Origin: Atriophallophorus winterbourni
Taxonomy: Eukaryota; Platyhelminthes; Trematoda; Plagiorchiida; Microphallidae
Assembly (NCBI GenBank): GCA_013407085.1
Contig: JACCGJ010010179.1
Span: 1-64,000 of the forward strand
Length of the DNA stretch: 64,000 nucleotides
Direction: 5' to 3'
The translations under genes were made by a program, and so were the position numbers. Shown here one piece after another: positions 9,829 to 20,893 of the stretch. How positions within the stretch are numbered: the stretch's first letter is position 1; each line of letters opens with the position of its first letter. The notes beneath the pieces were generated by a model that searched no databases, was not told the DNA's origin, and saw only the letters and a program-made list of their open reading frames with translations.

Positions 9829-10275
9829 AAAAGCACTGTGCAGCAATCCATATTAAACTTCATTGAAACGGAGTTTGGGAATGAGAATGAATCTGATCAA
9901 GAAGCGGACGCGCTGTTAGCTGCAATAGAAGACCCAACTGTTGTTGATGCGTCCCCTGTCTTTGAACCCAAGTCGACTCCCACAACGGATCAACCGGACC
10001 CGAAGCGCAGCAAACTGACCAATTTGTTTTGTGATTTACCCTCTCCTAACATTGTGCCACCATCCCCCGATGTTTTCCAGTGCACTGGTGCTGTGCTAGT
10101 CTCCGATACACCCGAAACCAGTCCGATCAAAGATGAACCAGATCAATCGGTGGCAGAAAAAGTAGAGAGTACCATGCTGGAGGGAGATGATACACTGCTT
10201 TTTGAAGCGGCAGTTGCAGCCGAAGTAGCCATGCTTCCGGATGATTTCACTGACCCGTCGGAAACCAATCTATGA
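9829..10275 (+). CDS. SMARCAL1: SMARCAL1/ZRANB3-like annealing helicase, terminal exon (acidic tail, PIP-box-like motif)
   Basis: The exon opens after ccttttag in phase 0 and runs 447 nt to TGA at 10273-10275. The tail begins KSTVQQSILNFIETEF. Its QQSILNFI fits a weak PCNA-interaction pattern (Q-x-x-I-x-x-F-x) with isoleucine in place of the second aromatic. ZRANB3 carries a PIP box at the comparable place after the helicase, whereas SMARCAL1 is not known for one. Next come an acidic stretch, a short basic PDPKRSKL (possible nuclear signal) and a low-complexity acidic end with SPIKDEP, a sumoylation-like I-K-x-E. The tail is too diverged to settle orthology, but the core favours SMARCAL1. Confidence 0.85.
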   Translation, partial: KSTVQQSILNFIETEFGNENESDQEADALLAAIEDPTVVDASPVFEPKSTPTTDQPDPKRSKLTNLFCDLPSPNIVPPSPDVFQCTGAVLVSDTPETSPIKDEPDQSVAEKVESTMLEGDDTLLFEAAVAAEVAMLPDDFTDPSETNL

Positions 10276-10337
10276 GATATCAAATTATCCTACATTTCTT
10301 TGATGATTCTTTATCTGTTCTTTTTGAAGCTCATGTA

Positions 10338-10343
10338 AATAAA
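10338..10343 (+). terminator. Polyadenylation signal of the SMARCAL1-like gene
   Basis: Canonical AATAAA 63 bases after the stop codon, followed by a T/G-rich stretch (gtgttgtactttcc), the usual layout for cleavage and polyadenylation. Confidence 0.75.
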
Positions 10344-10534
10344 AGATTTATTCACGTGTTGTACTTTCCGCTTGACAATACCTAGTTATATGATTTCATC
10401 GAATCAAACATGTATTCAAGCAAGTGTTGCGCACGAGTAGAGCGACATTAGCATGACAACTTCCTTGCGGCTTTCACTGTCACGCATCATAACAAGATTT
10501 TCTGGCCACTTCATTTGACAGCATACTAGATTAA

Positions 10535-10830
10535 TCAAAAGACTCCAAGGAGATGTCTGCAACAAGACCGCAACTGAACACGATCTTGGGATATGTCGCT
10601 AAGCGTAAAAAGCCACTGTAAAATTTTACCTTTTGGACCCCAGCCAGGAAGACGGATCGCGCCAACCACAGCTACTTTAACAGTCAAAACCATCATCTGC
10701 TTAAGCCAAGTCAGAGTTTGGCCATTCTTACAACAGTGTAATTCTGAGTTAGGAGTGGCGAACACTGCCTCGATAGGAGAACGATGATTTCCCATTCGAA
10801 ATACCCGATTAATCGTGCGCGACGGCCGAT
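10535..10830 (-). mobile_element. LINE (RTE-like) reverse-transcriptase ORF, C-terminal fragment
   Basis: The minus strand encodes a tail with VGAIRLPGWGPKG, then a W-L segment and DISQDRVQLRSCC. The R-L-P-G-W-G-P block followed by an aspartate-arginine W/Q-R-x-C-C helix is a C-terminal signature I associate with endonuclease/reverse-transcriptase LINEs common in trematode genomes. The catalytic palm is absent, so this is a 5'-truncated relic just downstream of the SMARCAL1-like gene. Confidence 0.65.
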
Positions 10831-10865
10831 ACTTTATGTCATTGGATTTATTTGTGATTGTCATG

Positions 10866-10912
10866 GTGATATATGGGCTGGGATACTACCTGGTCACCCA
10901 TGCCTAGACAGG
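10866..10912 (+). repeat. SINE-like element, internal fragment
   Basis: Short match to the middle of the SINE-like family (gggctgggatactacctgg and gcctagacagga). It is the last copy recognised in the window. Confidence 0.5.
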
Positions 10913-11109
10913 AGAACAATTAGGGTTCTCGACCAAAGCCTGTGGCTAATGAGCCTTACCCAAAAGGCAGTGGGCTGAGACCGAGTTCGTCGGACTTCTA
11001 TCCATCGACCTTCCTGGTAGGAGCAACTCTGCTTGTGCCCGAAGGACACAACCCAGTCTAGCTCGATTCATCAAGGAGGTGCACAGACCATCGCACCTTG
11101 TTAAGATTC

Positions 11110-13530
11110 AGTCTCCACGCATTGGCAAAAGACTTAAAATAATTTTTGATTATTTCTACATCAATAGCTGTTAGGTGGAATGAAGCTGACGGTTTCGTAG
11201 AAACTACTGAATAATCAGACGTCACATTGTGTATCCCTTAACGTTTTCATTTAATATTACAAGCAGGTGTGACCCTTTAGATTTTCACTGTCTGTTGGGA
11301 CACTGTTTTACTTGGGACACCATCTCGCATTATAGCGGAACAGGTATACGGACAGTGGATGAGATTTTGTGCCCCGAACCACCTTACTCTCAATTTTCGA
11401 AATCTTTTATTAAATCTTTTCTTTATCGTTTTGATGCATTTGTTTTGTGTTCGATATTTTGTTCCTCAACTAAATTTTGTAACAATATGCTCCTGCAGTT
11501 TGTCTCGCTTAGTGGTAACTCAACCTGTTTGTTTCAAAGTGCCATCAACGTTACATAAATCGCTTTCGCAATGTACCAATTTCTCTGTCCTCCATTTGGT
11601 TATCATCTCGATGTTGTGACAAACATTTTGTTCACATTTTACTTTATAATGTGGTTCGCAGAAACTTATCCACCGAGTTTATACCTGAAATTATACGCGT
11701 ATCCATGCTAATTCCTGGCCGATTCTATAATTTTGATGATCCCGGTTTTTATCATGAAGTGTAGAAACTCCTGTATATCTTATCTTGAATAATGTCTTCC
11801 AGTCGCTTCGAGCATTATTCATTGAGACCAAAATATGATTTATATAAAGGTTCGGTGTAAATGGTTTGAACTTTGAGCGATCGAGCTTAGCTGACGCATT
11901 GTCTCCATCAAATCCGGTAAATCTGCATAAATTCATTCTTTTCTTTTTCACTTAAAGTTCACAGAACCATAAAGAACAACCTTTCATTATTACAGCTAGT
12001 CGTACTGCTTCACAAATATTTCAGTATATAGCAGTCTCAGAAATTCATGTAGGGTAAAATGAATGATACGAACCTATTAGTTAAGAATTATATATATTCG
12101 CAAAAACTCCATCTGCTACAAACAAGTTAAAATATCGTTGCAATCTTGCACTCTAATTGACTGATACTAATTACAGATGAACCTGCTTCTTCAGAAAAAA
12201 ATAAACTTACGATTTTTATGACCTTTACCGGCAGAACGGGTTTTTACGAACAACCTTCAATCAGCTCGAAATACAGAAAAATTTCATAGTTAAATGACTG
12301 GTGAAATCGACAGCTGTAGTATTTTTGGAAATTTGTTTAAAATGTCATGTTTCCGAATGTCTATTCATTTGTTAGGCTCAGATGCATGCCAAATGTAATA
12401 GTTTATATTTAGCTTCTCCTGTCTTATTCGAAAAAAAGATTCGGAGATGTGCAACTCTGTTGGAAACTTTGTGGCAACATCCACTGAACGAAGCAATCGT
12501 TTGAAATTAATCCACTCGCTAAAATCAGTATAAGAAAATATTCAAAAATAATCATTTGTATGAATCTCTGTTACACAGGATCAGATTTAAATAAAATTCA
12601 ATTCCGCAGTTCCATGAAGACGTTTGTTCGTCATTTGGTGTATGAACTGCGTAAAGACGGAAGTGCTATACGACCATCGCCTTCACTTCGGTCAATACCT
12701 GCATTTCATTCAGAACTCAGAAAGTAATGTGGTAGAAAAAGCAGTAAGAAGCTAGGGTTGGAAAGTAACAGCGCATACAGTTAACCAATAGTATCCTTTC
12801 AGCTCTTGATCGGATTTGGTGAAATTTTGATCCTGGATATTCATTTTTCAATTCCACGTTTGTTGCTTTTCCTTAGAGAGCGGAATTTAAATTCTGTCAC
12901 ACCAGTGGAGTACAAATCCCGAGTCTGTCGCCAGAGGTTTAGTCTCATGGATAACCAAGCAAAATTTCACACTGGGGTTTTATAGTGCTTACAGCTTACA
13001 GTACTTGCAGCTTATCCATTTACTTCTAATCTCATTGTGGTTTCCACAAAGAAGATGAACATTGAACAGTTTCAAACAAATGTCGATCAAAACAATATAA
13101 ATATCGTTGAATCGACCCAAGTTATTTCAATCATAGTTTGGAATGTTTTGTAGGTAGAAGATGCGTTATAGGCGTTTTATTTAATTTCACGCGTCTGATA
13201 GTTTGAACGGAATGCGGGTTAACTGTTAAATATTACACCAATACTAAGTTGGCTCAGTAAACACTTTCCGTATTCATATACGTTATATGTGACCAGGATC
13301 ACATTGCGAATTTTAACGACATAAATGTAGATTGGCGCAAGGAGATCAGAAATTATCTTTCAATGTTAGAATACAACTTCGACGTAGGATGGGTCGCTGA
13401 ATGCGTGCTAAATCATCCGCTATCCTTTATCAGTGTGTAATGAGAATTGTGAACCGAAGTACCAGTAACCTGATAATGATTTTGTTTATTTTGAAGTAAA
13501 GTTTCGTGTTCAAAAGTTGTTCAGAAACAT
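11110..13530. other. AT-rich intergenic stretch, nothing recognised
   Basis: No coding, RNA or repeat feature was recognised here on either strand. Reading frames are short and unlike any family I know. Confidence 0.5.
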
Positions 13531-13979
13531 TTCATTGTATATCAGTGATCATATTGTGGAGGTGTGACGTGCATTAGCGATGAGCGCTCATCACAAGCTA
13601 TCGATTTAACTGCACCCTCCGGCACAACACAGGAGCATGAAGCGCCGAAGTGTTCGACGATGACAATGACGAACTCGTGATATTTCGGGTTTCGTAAGGA
13701 TAGCATTAGCGCGGTTTGAACGACAACATTTTCGGAAGTGTGAGAATGTGGTCGACGTTTGCCGCAATCGAATGATATGCAATTCGTCAATGTCGGTCAA
13801 ACGAGGCTTGAGATGTACCGGTTGGCATGAGATCGACTGATAAGTCAGATCGAAGTGACAACCGGGATGGATATGTTGAAGATCACCGTTGTGATTGTTT
13901 GTTAGCCTATATAAGATAAACGTGTGATTCATTGTTTGTTTTGTGTGTAATAAACGCCATTGACTATTCGGCTTCACTT

Positions 13980-14170
13980 GTGTTGTGGGAATTGTGGGTG
14001 AACGCAATTAGCGTTGGACAGGTTGACCTCGGGGAGAGATCGATACAACATCGATGTGCGTGCGTGCAACGCGGGGGTAACGTGTTTATTGTTAGACCGA
14101 AATGTAACAATTGGCCAGATGTGCGCCAGCTGTGACTTGTTGATCTGAAATGACCTGGCGCAATCAATCT
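13980..14170 (-). repeat. Dispersed repeat D, copy 1
   Basis: The minus strand matches plus-strand 45690-45850 in patches: cagctggc, a gtatcgat-then-ccccgag block, and ctgtccaacgctaat followed by caccca. On the minus strand it lies downstream of the family-C hammerhead motif at 14366-14408, so it may belong to the body of the same element. The protein-coding state is not clear. Confidence 0.5.
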
Positions 14171-14365
14171 CGGCTTCTCTCCCCAACACCACTAGCCTCA
14201 CTATACACTTTAGTGCAATTTTAAATTCAATAAAATGTGTCGTAAATTTGCAGGGTTAAAATTTAGCAGTGTGAAGTAAATTTGGCAATCGATTGGAATA
14301 TGTTTGGGACCGATCGTGTGTTCATAATGCAAATAAATTTGACTGCAATCGGTTAGAGTAGTTTT

Positions 14366-14408
14366 TAGGTAACGTTTCACTTCTGACACAGATGCTTCGT
14401 CAGACCAA
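14366..14408 (-). ncRNA. Hammerhead ribozyme-like motif, family C (CUGACGA core), degenerate
   Basis: On the minus strand the core reads CTGACGA (14403-14397), then a helix II arm with a TGT loop (catctgTGTcagaagt), then GAAAC (14378-14374) and gttacc. CUGANGA plus GAAA is the conserved hammerhead core, and position 7 tolerates any base. The 5' GGT can pair with the 3' ACC to form a 3-bp helix I. The stem III loop is essentially absent. The flanks match the family-C copy at 43578-43618 for about 130 bases (ctaaccgattg, acatattccaatcgat). Confidence 0.55.
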
Positions 14409-14516
14409 GGGTGATAGTCAGGTTGCTTAAATTCATATATTCCATTGAATGATTAGTGTATAGAAATTAGTCTTACATATTTACCAGTTCAATATTTCGC
14501 ACATCTTGTTTCAAAC

Positions 14517-14732
14517 ATGGCGGATAACTTCTCCATAGACATGGAGGTTGATAAGCCGGTTGGCAGAGTAGCTGCTATCTTGTCTTGTGTGAAATCTCGC
14601 AAGTTGGCTGTGAAGAATAGGATGATCGTTTACAGCGTATGCGTACTACATGGTTCGATCAAGCGATTTAAACGCGTCGGGGAATCATTTAATGCGAGAT
14701 CGCGGAACAAATCTCCGGGACAGACAGAATGA
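14517..14732 (+). other. Uncharacterised 71-codon ATG-led ORF
   Basis: ATG at 14517 in a favourable context (aaacATGG) opens a 71-codon frame starting MADNFSIDMEVDKPVGR and ending in a basic stretch. No family was recognised. It lies between repeat-derived sequences and may be chance or part of a mobile element. It is kept only because the start context and composition are better than those of neighbouring frames. Confidence 0.2.
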
Positions 14733-15404
14733 TGACGCTCAGTAATTACAACATCCAATAATAAGATAGTGGCGTGTGTTTATTCTTGTTATTAGCGTGA
14801 TAAACGCTTAGACAATTAGCTTTATGTTGTGTTTCGGTTTACGAGGTTGAACTTCAGCAACCTTAAGAAGGTTGAACTTAGTGATGAAGCATGACGCAAT
14901 TGACACGAATCAGGGTGGGTGATATGGTTGAATCGAGTGTCAGCGAGATTGCGATCAACAAAACAATTGACGTTTGGACGGGAAACGCGTATTGATTTTG
15001 AGCAACTTGAGATCATTATCCGCCTCACATAGACCTCGGTCGACTAGATTTGAGAAAATATTCCATAAAATATGTGTGGAGTTTACTAATTTTGTCGGCA
15101 TCGATCGAAAAGGGGAAAAATGACAACCGTTCATAGCAGTAATTTTACAACGGCAACTCACGTGGATTTCCATAAAATAGAATGTTTTTGTGGCTTCGTT
15201 TTCCAAAATGTTGAGTACCCAAAGAGTAATTCTTGGCATACTCAAGCGTAATTCAGACAGTGTCAATATATTGTAAATCATTGCGGGAGTTCAGAAACTA
15301 GTTGCGTTGATGTAATTTAACTACTAATTTGTTTTTCATGTTTGAATTTTATATTTTCGGAAAATGATAACCATCTTTTATATCACATCCTTATCCCTTA
15401 CACA

Positions 15405-15440
15405 CCACTACCGGTTTCTGGCTGTTTGCCGTCATCAGTA
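15405..15440 (-). ncRNA. Hammerhead ribozyme motif, family A, helix I 5' strand deleted
   Basis: The minus strand reads CTGATGA (15438-15432), helix II GGC-aaaca-GCC, then GAAACC and GGTA followed by gtggtg. The catalytic core and a GUA cleavage triplet are intact, with a 2-bp stem III (AC/GU) and CG loop. Compared with 23228-23269, about ten bases between two CTG repeats are deleted just before the core, which removes the helix I partner of gtggtg. An inverted partial copy of the post-cleavage flank lies at about 15521-15560. Confidence 0.65.
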
Positions 15441-16861
15441 AGTTTAGGTTCAGTGAGCCTAGAAACAGTGGTAAATTGGTAAACAAAGTTATACTTGTAT
15501 GCCACTGTTATATAGGGTTCGTAGTGGTATGTAAGGGATGGGGATGCGAGCACCACAATACATTGGTCTTTTATATGCGCCTTGAGCGCTTGGCCAGGAA
15601 TCACTTTATGATTCTGTATGTGAACATCTTTTATATCGTTTCTTTGCACTACGTTGACTTGTCTAACCAGGCACCAGCCAAAAATATTAGAACAACGTTC
15701 CTCAATTTATTTAGAATGTATTAAATTATTCCAGCAATTTTCACGTTTGCTCCTTACACCTTTTATTGGCCAATAAAAAATATGTGATATTAGAGCTCAA
15801 CGTCAGTCACATATCTTGTAATTCAACTTCGAATAAGAATTAAAGTAAAATAACTACATTGTTTAAACTATAATAGGTCAGCTGGGATTGTTTTTGCATT
15901 TGCTGCATTATTAAATCGGATCATTTGATTTGGTATAGATAAATAAATGAATCCATTTTATAACTAATCCTTCCGGTTTAACTGCGAGATGTATCGATAT
16001 CATGTATTATAGTGTTCACTCTCAGCCTCTGAGTTAACGACCTCACATGCTGCACTAAATCCCTTCCAATACAATTTCGCCCACACCTGTTAAACGATAT
16101 TTTCGGTTATTCATTGAAGCCAGTTTTAAACAGCAGTGGATGATCGATGAAATCCGACGAATTCATCTGTTTATGTCATGCATAACCCCTCCACACATTG
16201 ATTCGTTGTTGCACGTTGTTTTCAATTTCCATTGATTTAATGCTCACTGACAGTATTCCTGCTCTCTGCTTAGGCAAAACAACGTGATTTCAGCAGTGGA
16301 GATTAATAGAAGGAACTGAGAACATACAAAAGTCCGTCATTTTTGTCCACAGAATGCGTTTATGACAAAGCAAGGATTCTCATTTATGTTGCGCAATCTC
16401 TTAGAGTCGAACTTATTCGATTTTGTTCCACTTCAGGTGCTTACTCTTTACGTTATTCTCCAATGACTGTTTGTTCTCGCCATTCAAGTTCCTTTAATCT
16501 ATTGATTAAATTGTCACAAAGCATTATGCACGAATTCGGCATGGAAGATCATATTCGTACGTAGCTAAAAATGCTTCCATTTAGAAAATTAATTTAATAC
16601 CCTAAGCTCTTTCCATCTCGTTAGCCAGTTCTCTTCGCTTGATCAACTTTCCAAATCATTTGTGAAATGATAAGAACGCAAATTCTCTGAAGACTGAACG
16701 GGAAGTTTCTCTATTTTGACAAGTATTTGATTCTCTCCATAAACCGCTGATCGAGTATTTTTTGCTCGATACACATACGCGCTAGTGTGCGTCCAATTGT
16801 TTATATATGGCTGTGTGTATGTGAATAGATTATTTGGGTAGTTAAACAAATGTGAAGTGAG

Positions 16862-16877
16862 ACCGCTCCGGAGCGGT
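16862..16877. other. Perfect 16-bp GC-rich palindrome
   Basis: ACCGCTCCGGAGCGGT is its own reverse complement and stands out in an AT-rich setting. Function unknown; it could be a protein-binding dyad or chance. Confidence 0.5.
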
Positions 16878-17831
16878 TCGTTTGTTGCATTCACTTGGGT
16901 GCACATTTCATCCAGACAATTTCATGCTCTGCTGCAATTCATCCAGTTTATGGTCCACGTCATGCATCGTTGAATGCGTTTTCTCTTTACTCTCGGGACC
17001 AATGTCCCATCCGCATTCAGAAATTTTCATTTTGAAATGTTTCAAACAAGGCCTTGTCATGATAGTGAACTATGCTTTGTTTGAGGAAGGCTGGGGTTGA
17101 GTGTTCTGAACAACAATAGAAGTTGATGTCATTCAGTCGATAACAATAACATTTTTACTTTATTGTACTGACGTAGAGCTTCAATCTGTCGTTGGACACG
17201 ATACACAGTGAAAACCGTGTGATATAAACAATTAATATAGGATGATTATCAATACTGCGTTTCGAAATGATGGTGTAGTGTTCAGCGAAGTTTGTTAATT
17301 ACGGAAATCAGATAAGGTTTGTGACTGATTTTATCAATTTCTGTTTTAAAGGAGCAATGCCATATTCATAATTAAAATTAGAGTCTCTATATTGTAAAAC
17401 GATGTATAGATGGTCGATTAAGCCAAAAGCGTAGTTTCAAAATATTTGACACAAACAATTACTTCGTGCAACGTAGCGCGATGTTTAAAAATGGATCCGC
17501 GGATGACAAGCTGGATGAAGAGCTAAAAGGTTTAGAAATATTTGATTTTTTGTTGCTCCATTTACACGTGTCTGACTTTTATGAATATACAAAACCGCTA
17601 ACATTATAACGGTTTATTTGAGGATTAAAATTTCACGGTAGATCTAATGGACTGGTTTTATAATAGGGTCAAATATACCGTTGTGATCATATCGTTTCGC
17701 TGTACACCTGTAAAATAACACAGAGGAGCCATCCATGCTTACCTGTTCATTCGTAATTTGACGTTGAATATTGAGGAAACTTTGGTATAAGAAGTAGACG
17801 GAAAATGGCTTTATACATTTACACAAGGTTA

Positions 17832-18165
17832 GGGTGAGGATTTAATGTCGAAATTCATACTGCCAATCGCCTCCTTAGATCAAGAATAACTTTCGATTGA
17901 ACAACCAAATAGCTGGGAGTGTAACGAAAGGAAGAATTCTTAAATTTGTCAGTTCTCGGATAAGGGAGGATATATTAACTTCGCGTAGATTAGAACGATT
18001 TGAAAGCCATGAGGATCGTATGCAGTGGGTGTGCATTGTCGGGAGAAATGACTCTGATCAATCTGTCGCATTCACGGATGTGTCGATAGACGATCATATC
18101 CCGAATTAACTCGGTAGGGGCAATGCTCAGTCGTACGATGACTTCAATGCCTCTTTTGATCGGTA
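17832..18165 (+). repeat. 334-bp dispersed repeat E, copy 1
   Basis: Highly similar over its whole length to 25936-26268 in the same orientation. The plus strand has an open frame from 17897 to 18109 with SSRIREDIL, RMQWVCIVGRND and DDHIPN, which would continue as LGRG if a single base difference (TTA to TAA) were absent, as it is in copy 2. This suggests a decayed coding segment of a transposable element. The family is not identified. Confidence 0.65.
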
Positions 18166-18414
18166 AGAATTTCTTTTTAATAAGACCGCTACACATATTT
18201 TAGCCCTAATAGTACTTGCCAATTAAGTTAAATTTGACAGTTTTCATATAAATGTTTTAGGTAAGTGGTACACGGGGGAATGGGAGTATGTAATCTGTCT
18301 GTGGATCTTGTTGGGAATTTCTAATTGGCATTTTCGCTAAAGGAAGTCATAGTTGGCCTCCTTCGGTCGGTGTCGACCATGGATGTACATCACAATCGAA
18401 TGGATTTTCATGTT

Positions 18415-18639
18415 TTACAGCTTTCTGGAGGAACAATCTCTACCGCAGCGCTTGCAACGATGGTCATAACTCTGGTGTATTGCATCAGTTGCACGCCGGC
18501 GACGTGATCTGCGTTCAACAGCCGAGAGCCGTATCTGCTCCTCCCTAGCTTGCAGACTACGCTTTACACAATGCCTCCAAAGTGAGCGGTCAAGAGCAAG
18601 TTTTTCCCAGCTCGCGGGGTCAATGCCAAGAGCTTTCAT
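18415..18639 (-). mobile_element. LINE reverse-transcriptase ORF, C-terminal fragment with zinc-knuckle start
   Basis: The minus strand encodes LGIDPASWEKLALDRSLWR, a basic linker (RRSRRRRA) and CKRCGR. This order of I-D-x-x-x-W-E-x-x-A-x-D-R-x-x-W-R, basic linker and C-x-x-C is a C-terminal signature I know from LINE reverse transcriptases that end in a C2H2-type finger. The end of the finger is lost. It lies next to the Penelope-like relic on the same strand but is a different element class. Confidence 0.7.
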
Positions 18640-18904
18640 AAAAACTCAGAATAAGGTGTTTCAACCATTCATACCAATAATTCCGTTATTTTCTATATCA
18701 CGTTCTACGGTATCGCTTAAGTAACACATTCAGCAATAGAGGAGAATATTCGTAGCTCAGATTTAGATGTTATTGGCATTGTGGAGATTGCATATTTATT
18801 GCAAGCTAGATGGCACCGTCGGCAAAACACCTTTCGAACAGACTTTAGTTGGTATTCGTGGGATTTATAGGCCATTCTGTCCGTTCGATATCAGACACAG
18901 CGGT

Positions 18905-19770
18905 TGATCGAATTCATACTTCGCAATCTTTCCATCGGTTTTTAATTGGTCCAAAGTTTACAGCCTATTGAAGGTGCTGGTTGAGTGCCACGCTTCAACG
19001 AATTCTTGCAAGCGTCGGTTGTTTTCCTTGACTAAAATCTTCTCGTTGTCAGAATCGAATTAGTGCCCGAATTGATCGACATGTATTGAAATCAATGACT
19101 TTTGGTCATTTTTTCGTACGGCTAACCGGTGTTCATGTAGTCATGTACTCAGCTCGCGACCGGTTTGTGTGATGTAGGTCTTATCGCAATTACTGCACGC
19201 AATCATGTAGATGATTATTGATTGTTCATTTTTTGCCACTTTATTTTTCGTATTGTTGTTTGCGTGATTTTGTGTGCTAATTCAAATCCAAGTGGCCATA
19301 GGACCCTGGCTGCTATTTCTGATATATTCTGAACATACGGAAGAGCCCGCCGGACTCTGTTTTCATCCTCGTTTCTTCACTGGGTTCGGTCAAACTTGTT
19401 GCGTAATATAAAGGTTCATGGACATTCATTCTTCTGGAACAGTTTGAACAGATGTTTTTTGCCTTCATAGTTCCTTTGTGCGCGCATTTTAAAAATTTAT
19501 AACGCAGCTGCGTTTATGATCGGCCTGGTGCTTCCTGTGGAACTTCAAACTTTGATCCTTACGTGTAGTCTTCCTATAGACACTTATATATAAATTTTAT
19601 TTGCTTGTTCGTCTCAATTGAAAGTCCAGGAATGCGGTTACCCGTCAGCTTCAGTTTTTTTCGGTAAATTGAATTCCAGTTAATACAAAGGTAAGTAGTC
19701 GATGCGATTCGTCTAGTATGGTTATTTTCATAATCACAAATAGGACATCCACATATCGGATGCATATCCT
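18905..19770 (-). mobile_element. Penelope-like element relic: end of RT and GIY-YIG endonuclease
   Basis: The minus strand carries the C-terminal half of a Penelope-type polyprotein, broken by stops. At about 19700-19575 is a late RT segment with NRIP and TNKQIKFIYK. At about 19580-19500 is VYRKTTRKDQSLKFHRKHQA then DHKRSC, the finger/thumb block typical of Penelope-like RTs. At 19218-18961 is a GIY-YIG nuclease segment: IIYMIACSNCDKTYITQTGR, then LHEHRLAVRKND, FGH and QEFVEAWHST. The GIY and YIG strands are degenerate (I-I-Y, Y-I-T), but the T-G-R helix and E-H-R are present. Stops follow ELST and FGH. Such elements are known carriers of hammerhead ribozymes, which fits the motifs nearby. 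Confidence 0.8.
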
Positions 19771-19799
19771 TGGTCGTATTATTGATACAGCGTTACATA

Positions 19800-20850
19800 A
19801 CTGCTTCGGTAATTAGGCAGGAAAATGCTTATTTTGGTATCAAGATGCGAAAAACTGAATGAATGCTAATAAGTTGTGTACATTAAAGCCTTTCTTTTTC
19901 AAAAGATGTATATAATTTCCAGCGTTAGACTTAAAAACGACGCCGCATTTCAGTATCGTCAATTCATTACGATTTGGTTGCGCGTGTTTGAGTTTTACGA
20001 CAATTTGATATCCGGTAGGTATATGATACTAGAATACTGCTGAAAATATGCAAAAACGTGTACAATAATATAGGATATATGTAAACATTGTAATGAATTG
20101 ATGAACAAAGTTATAATTTAAATCCACTATTTGATAAGTTTTGTGTGTCGAACCACCACGTTCAAACACCGAATCACACAGTGCTTCTTGCTCCAGTACT
20201 CAATGAGCTCATGGATGATCAACGTAATGTAAGTTCAGAGTGTGCGAGCAATAGGATACATTTGGAATAAATGGAGATTCAAATTGCGATTCAAGAGGAT
20301 TAGGTAAGAGGCAAAATGAATCTGCGAATATAATTGGGTTGAAACAGATTGATAAAAATGCATTGAAAATTCTTGCAAATGCAATGTGGGTCCGAAGGTG
20401 TCAAATTAAACTCCATTATAGGTAAGAAACTGCTAGTAATAATGATTTGGAATTAATAGATTCGATGGTTGGAATCTGTTTCTACGTATTAGAGGTGTAT
20501 GCTGGGTGCGCAAACACGGTATTCGCTTACCATTAGTTCTTATATCTAAGAACCTGAAAAAGGTGGCAATGTATATTCGTTGACATACTTCTTCGGGAAT
20601 TTCCAACCCGAACCGAAAGGCATTCCTGAGAATTAAGCTATAGAATTCGCTTATTTTCGAAAACTACCCAAACGGCTGCAATCAAGTTCGCACTGATTCC
20701 TTTGCGTTATTTACCCAGAATTTCGACTCGCCGTCCTTTCTATCTAGTGAAATGCAATGTGATGTTTGACGCGGCAGGTTTATATGAAATAATGTTTATC
20801 GCACGGCACCATTGATGTACTTATTGCCTTCGTAAATATAATTCGTGGTG
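19800..20850. other. AT-rich intergenic stretch, nothing recognised
   Basis: No gene was recognised. It may hold decayed upstream RT sequence of the Penelope-like relic, but I could not support a reading frame. Confidence 0.4.
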
Positions 20851-20852
20851 TG

Positions 20853-20893
20853 TGTGTGTGTGTGATGGAAATGCATGTAAATGCCGACTTTTT
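20853..20893 (+). repeat. (GT)n run joined to a family-B repeat fragment
   Basis: A gtgtgtgtgtgtg run is followed by gatggaaatgcatgtaaatg, the sequence that follows the hammerhead motif in family B units. Only this post-ribozyme flank is present. Confidence 0.55.
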
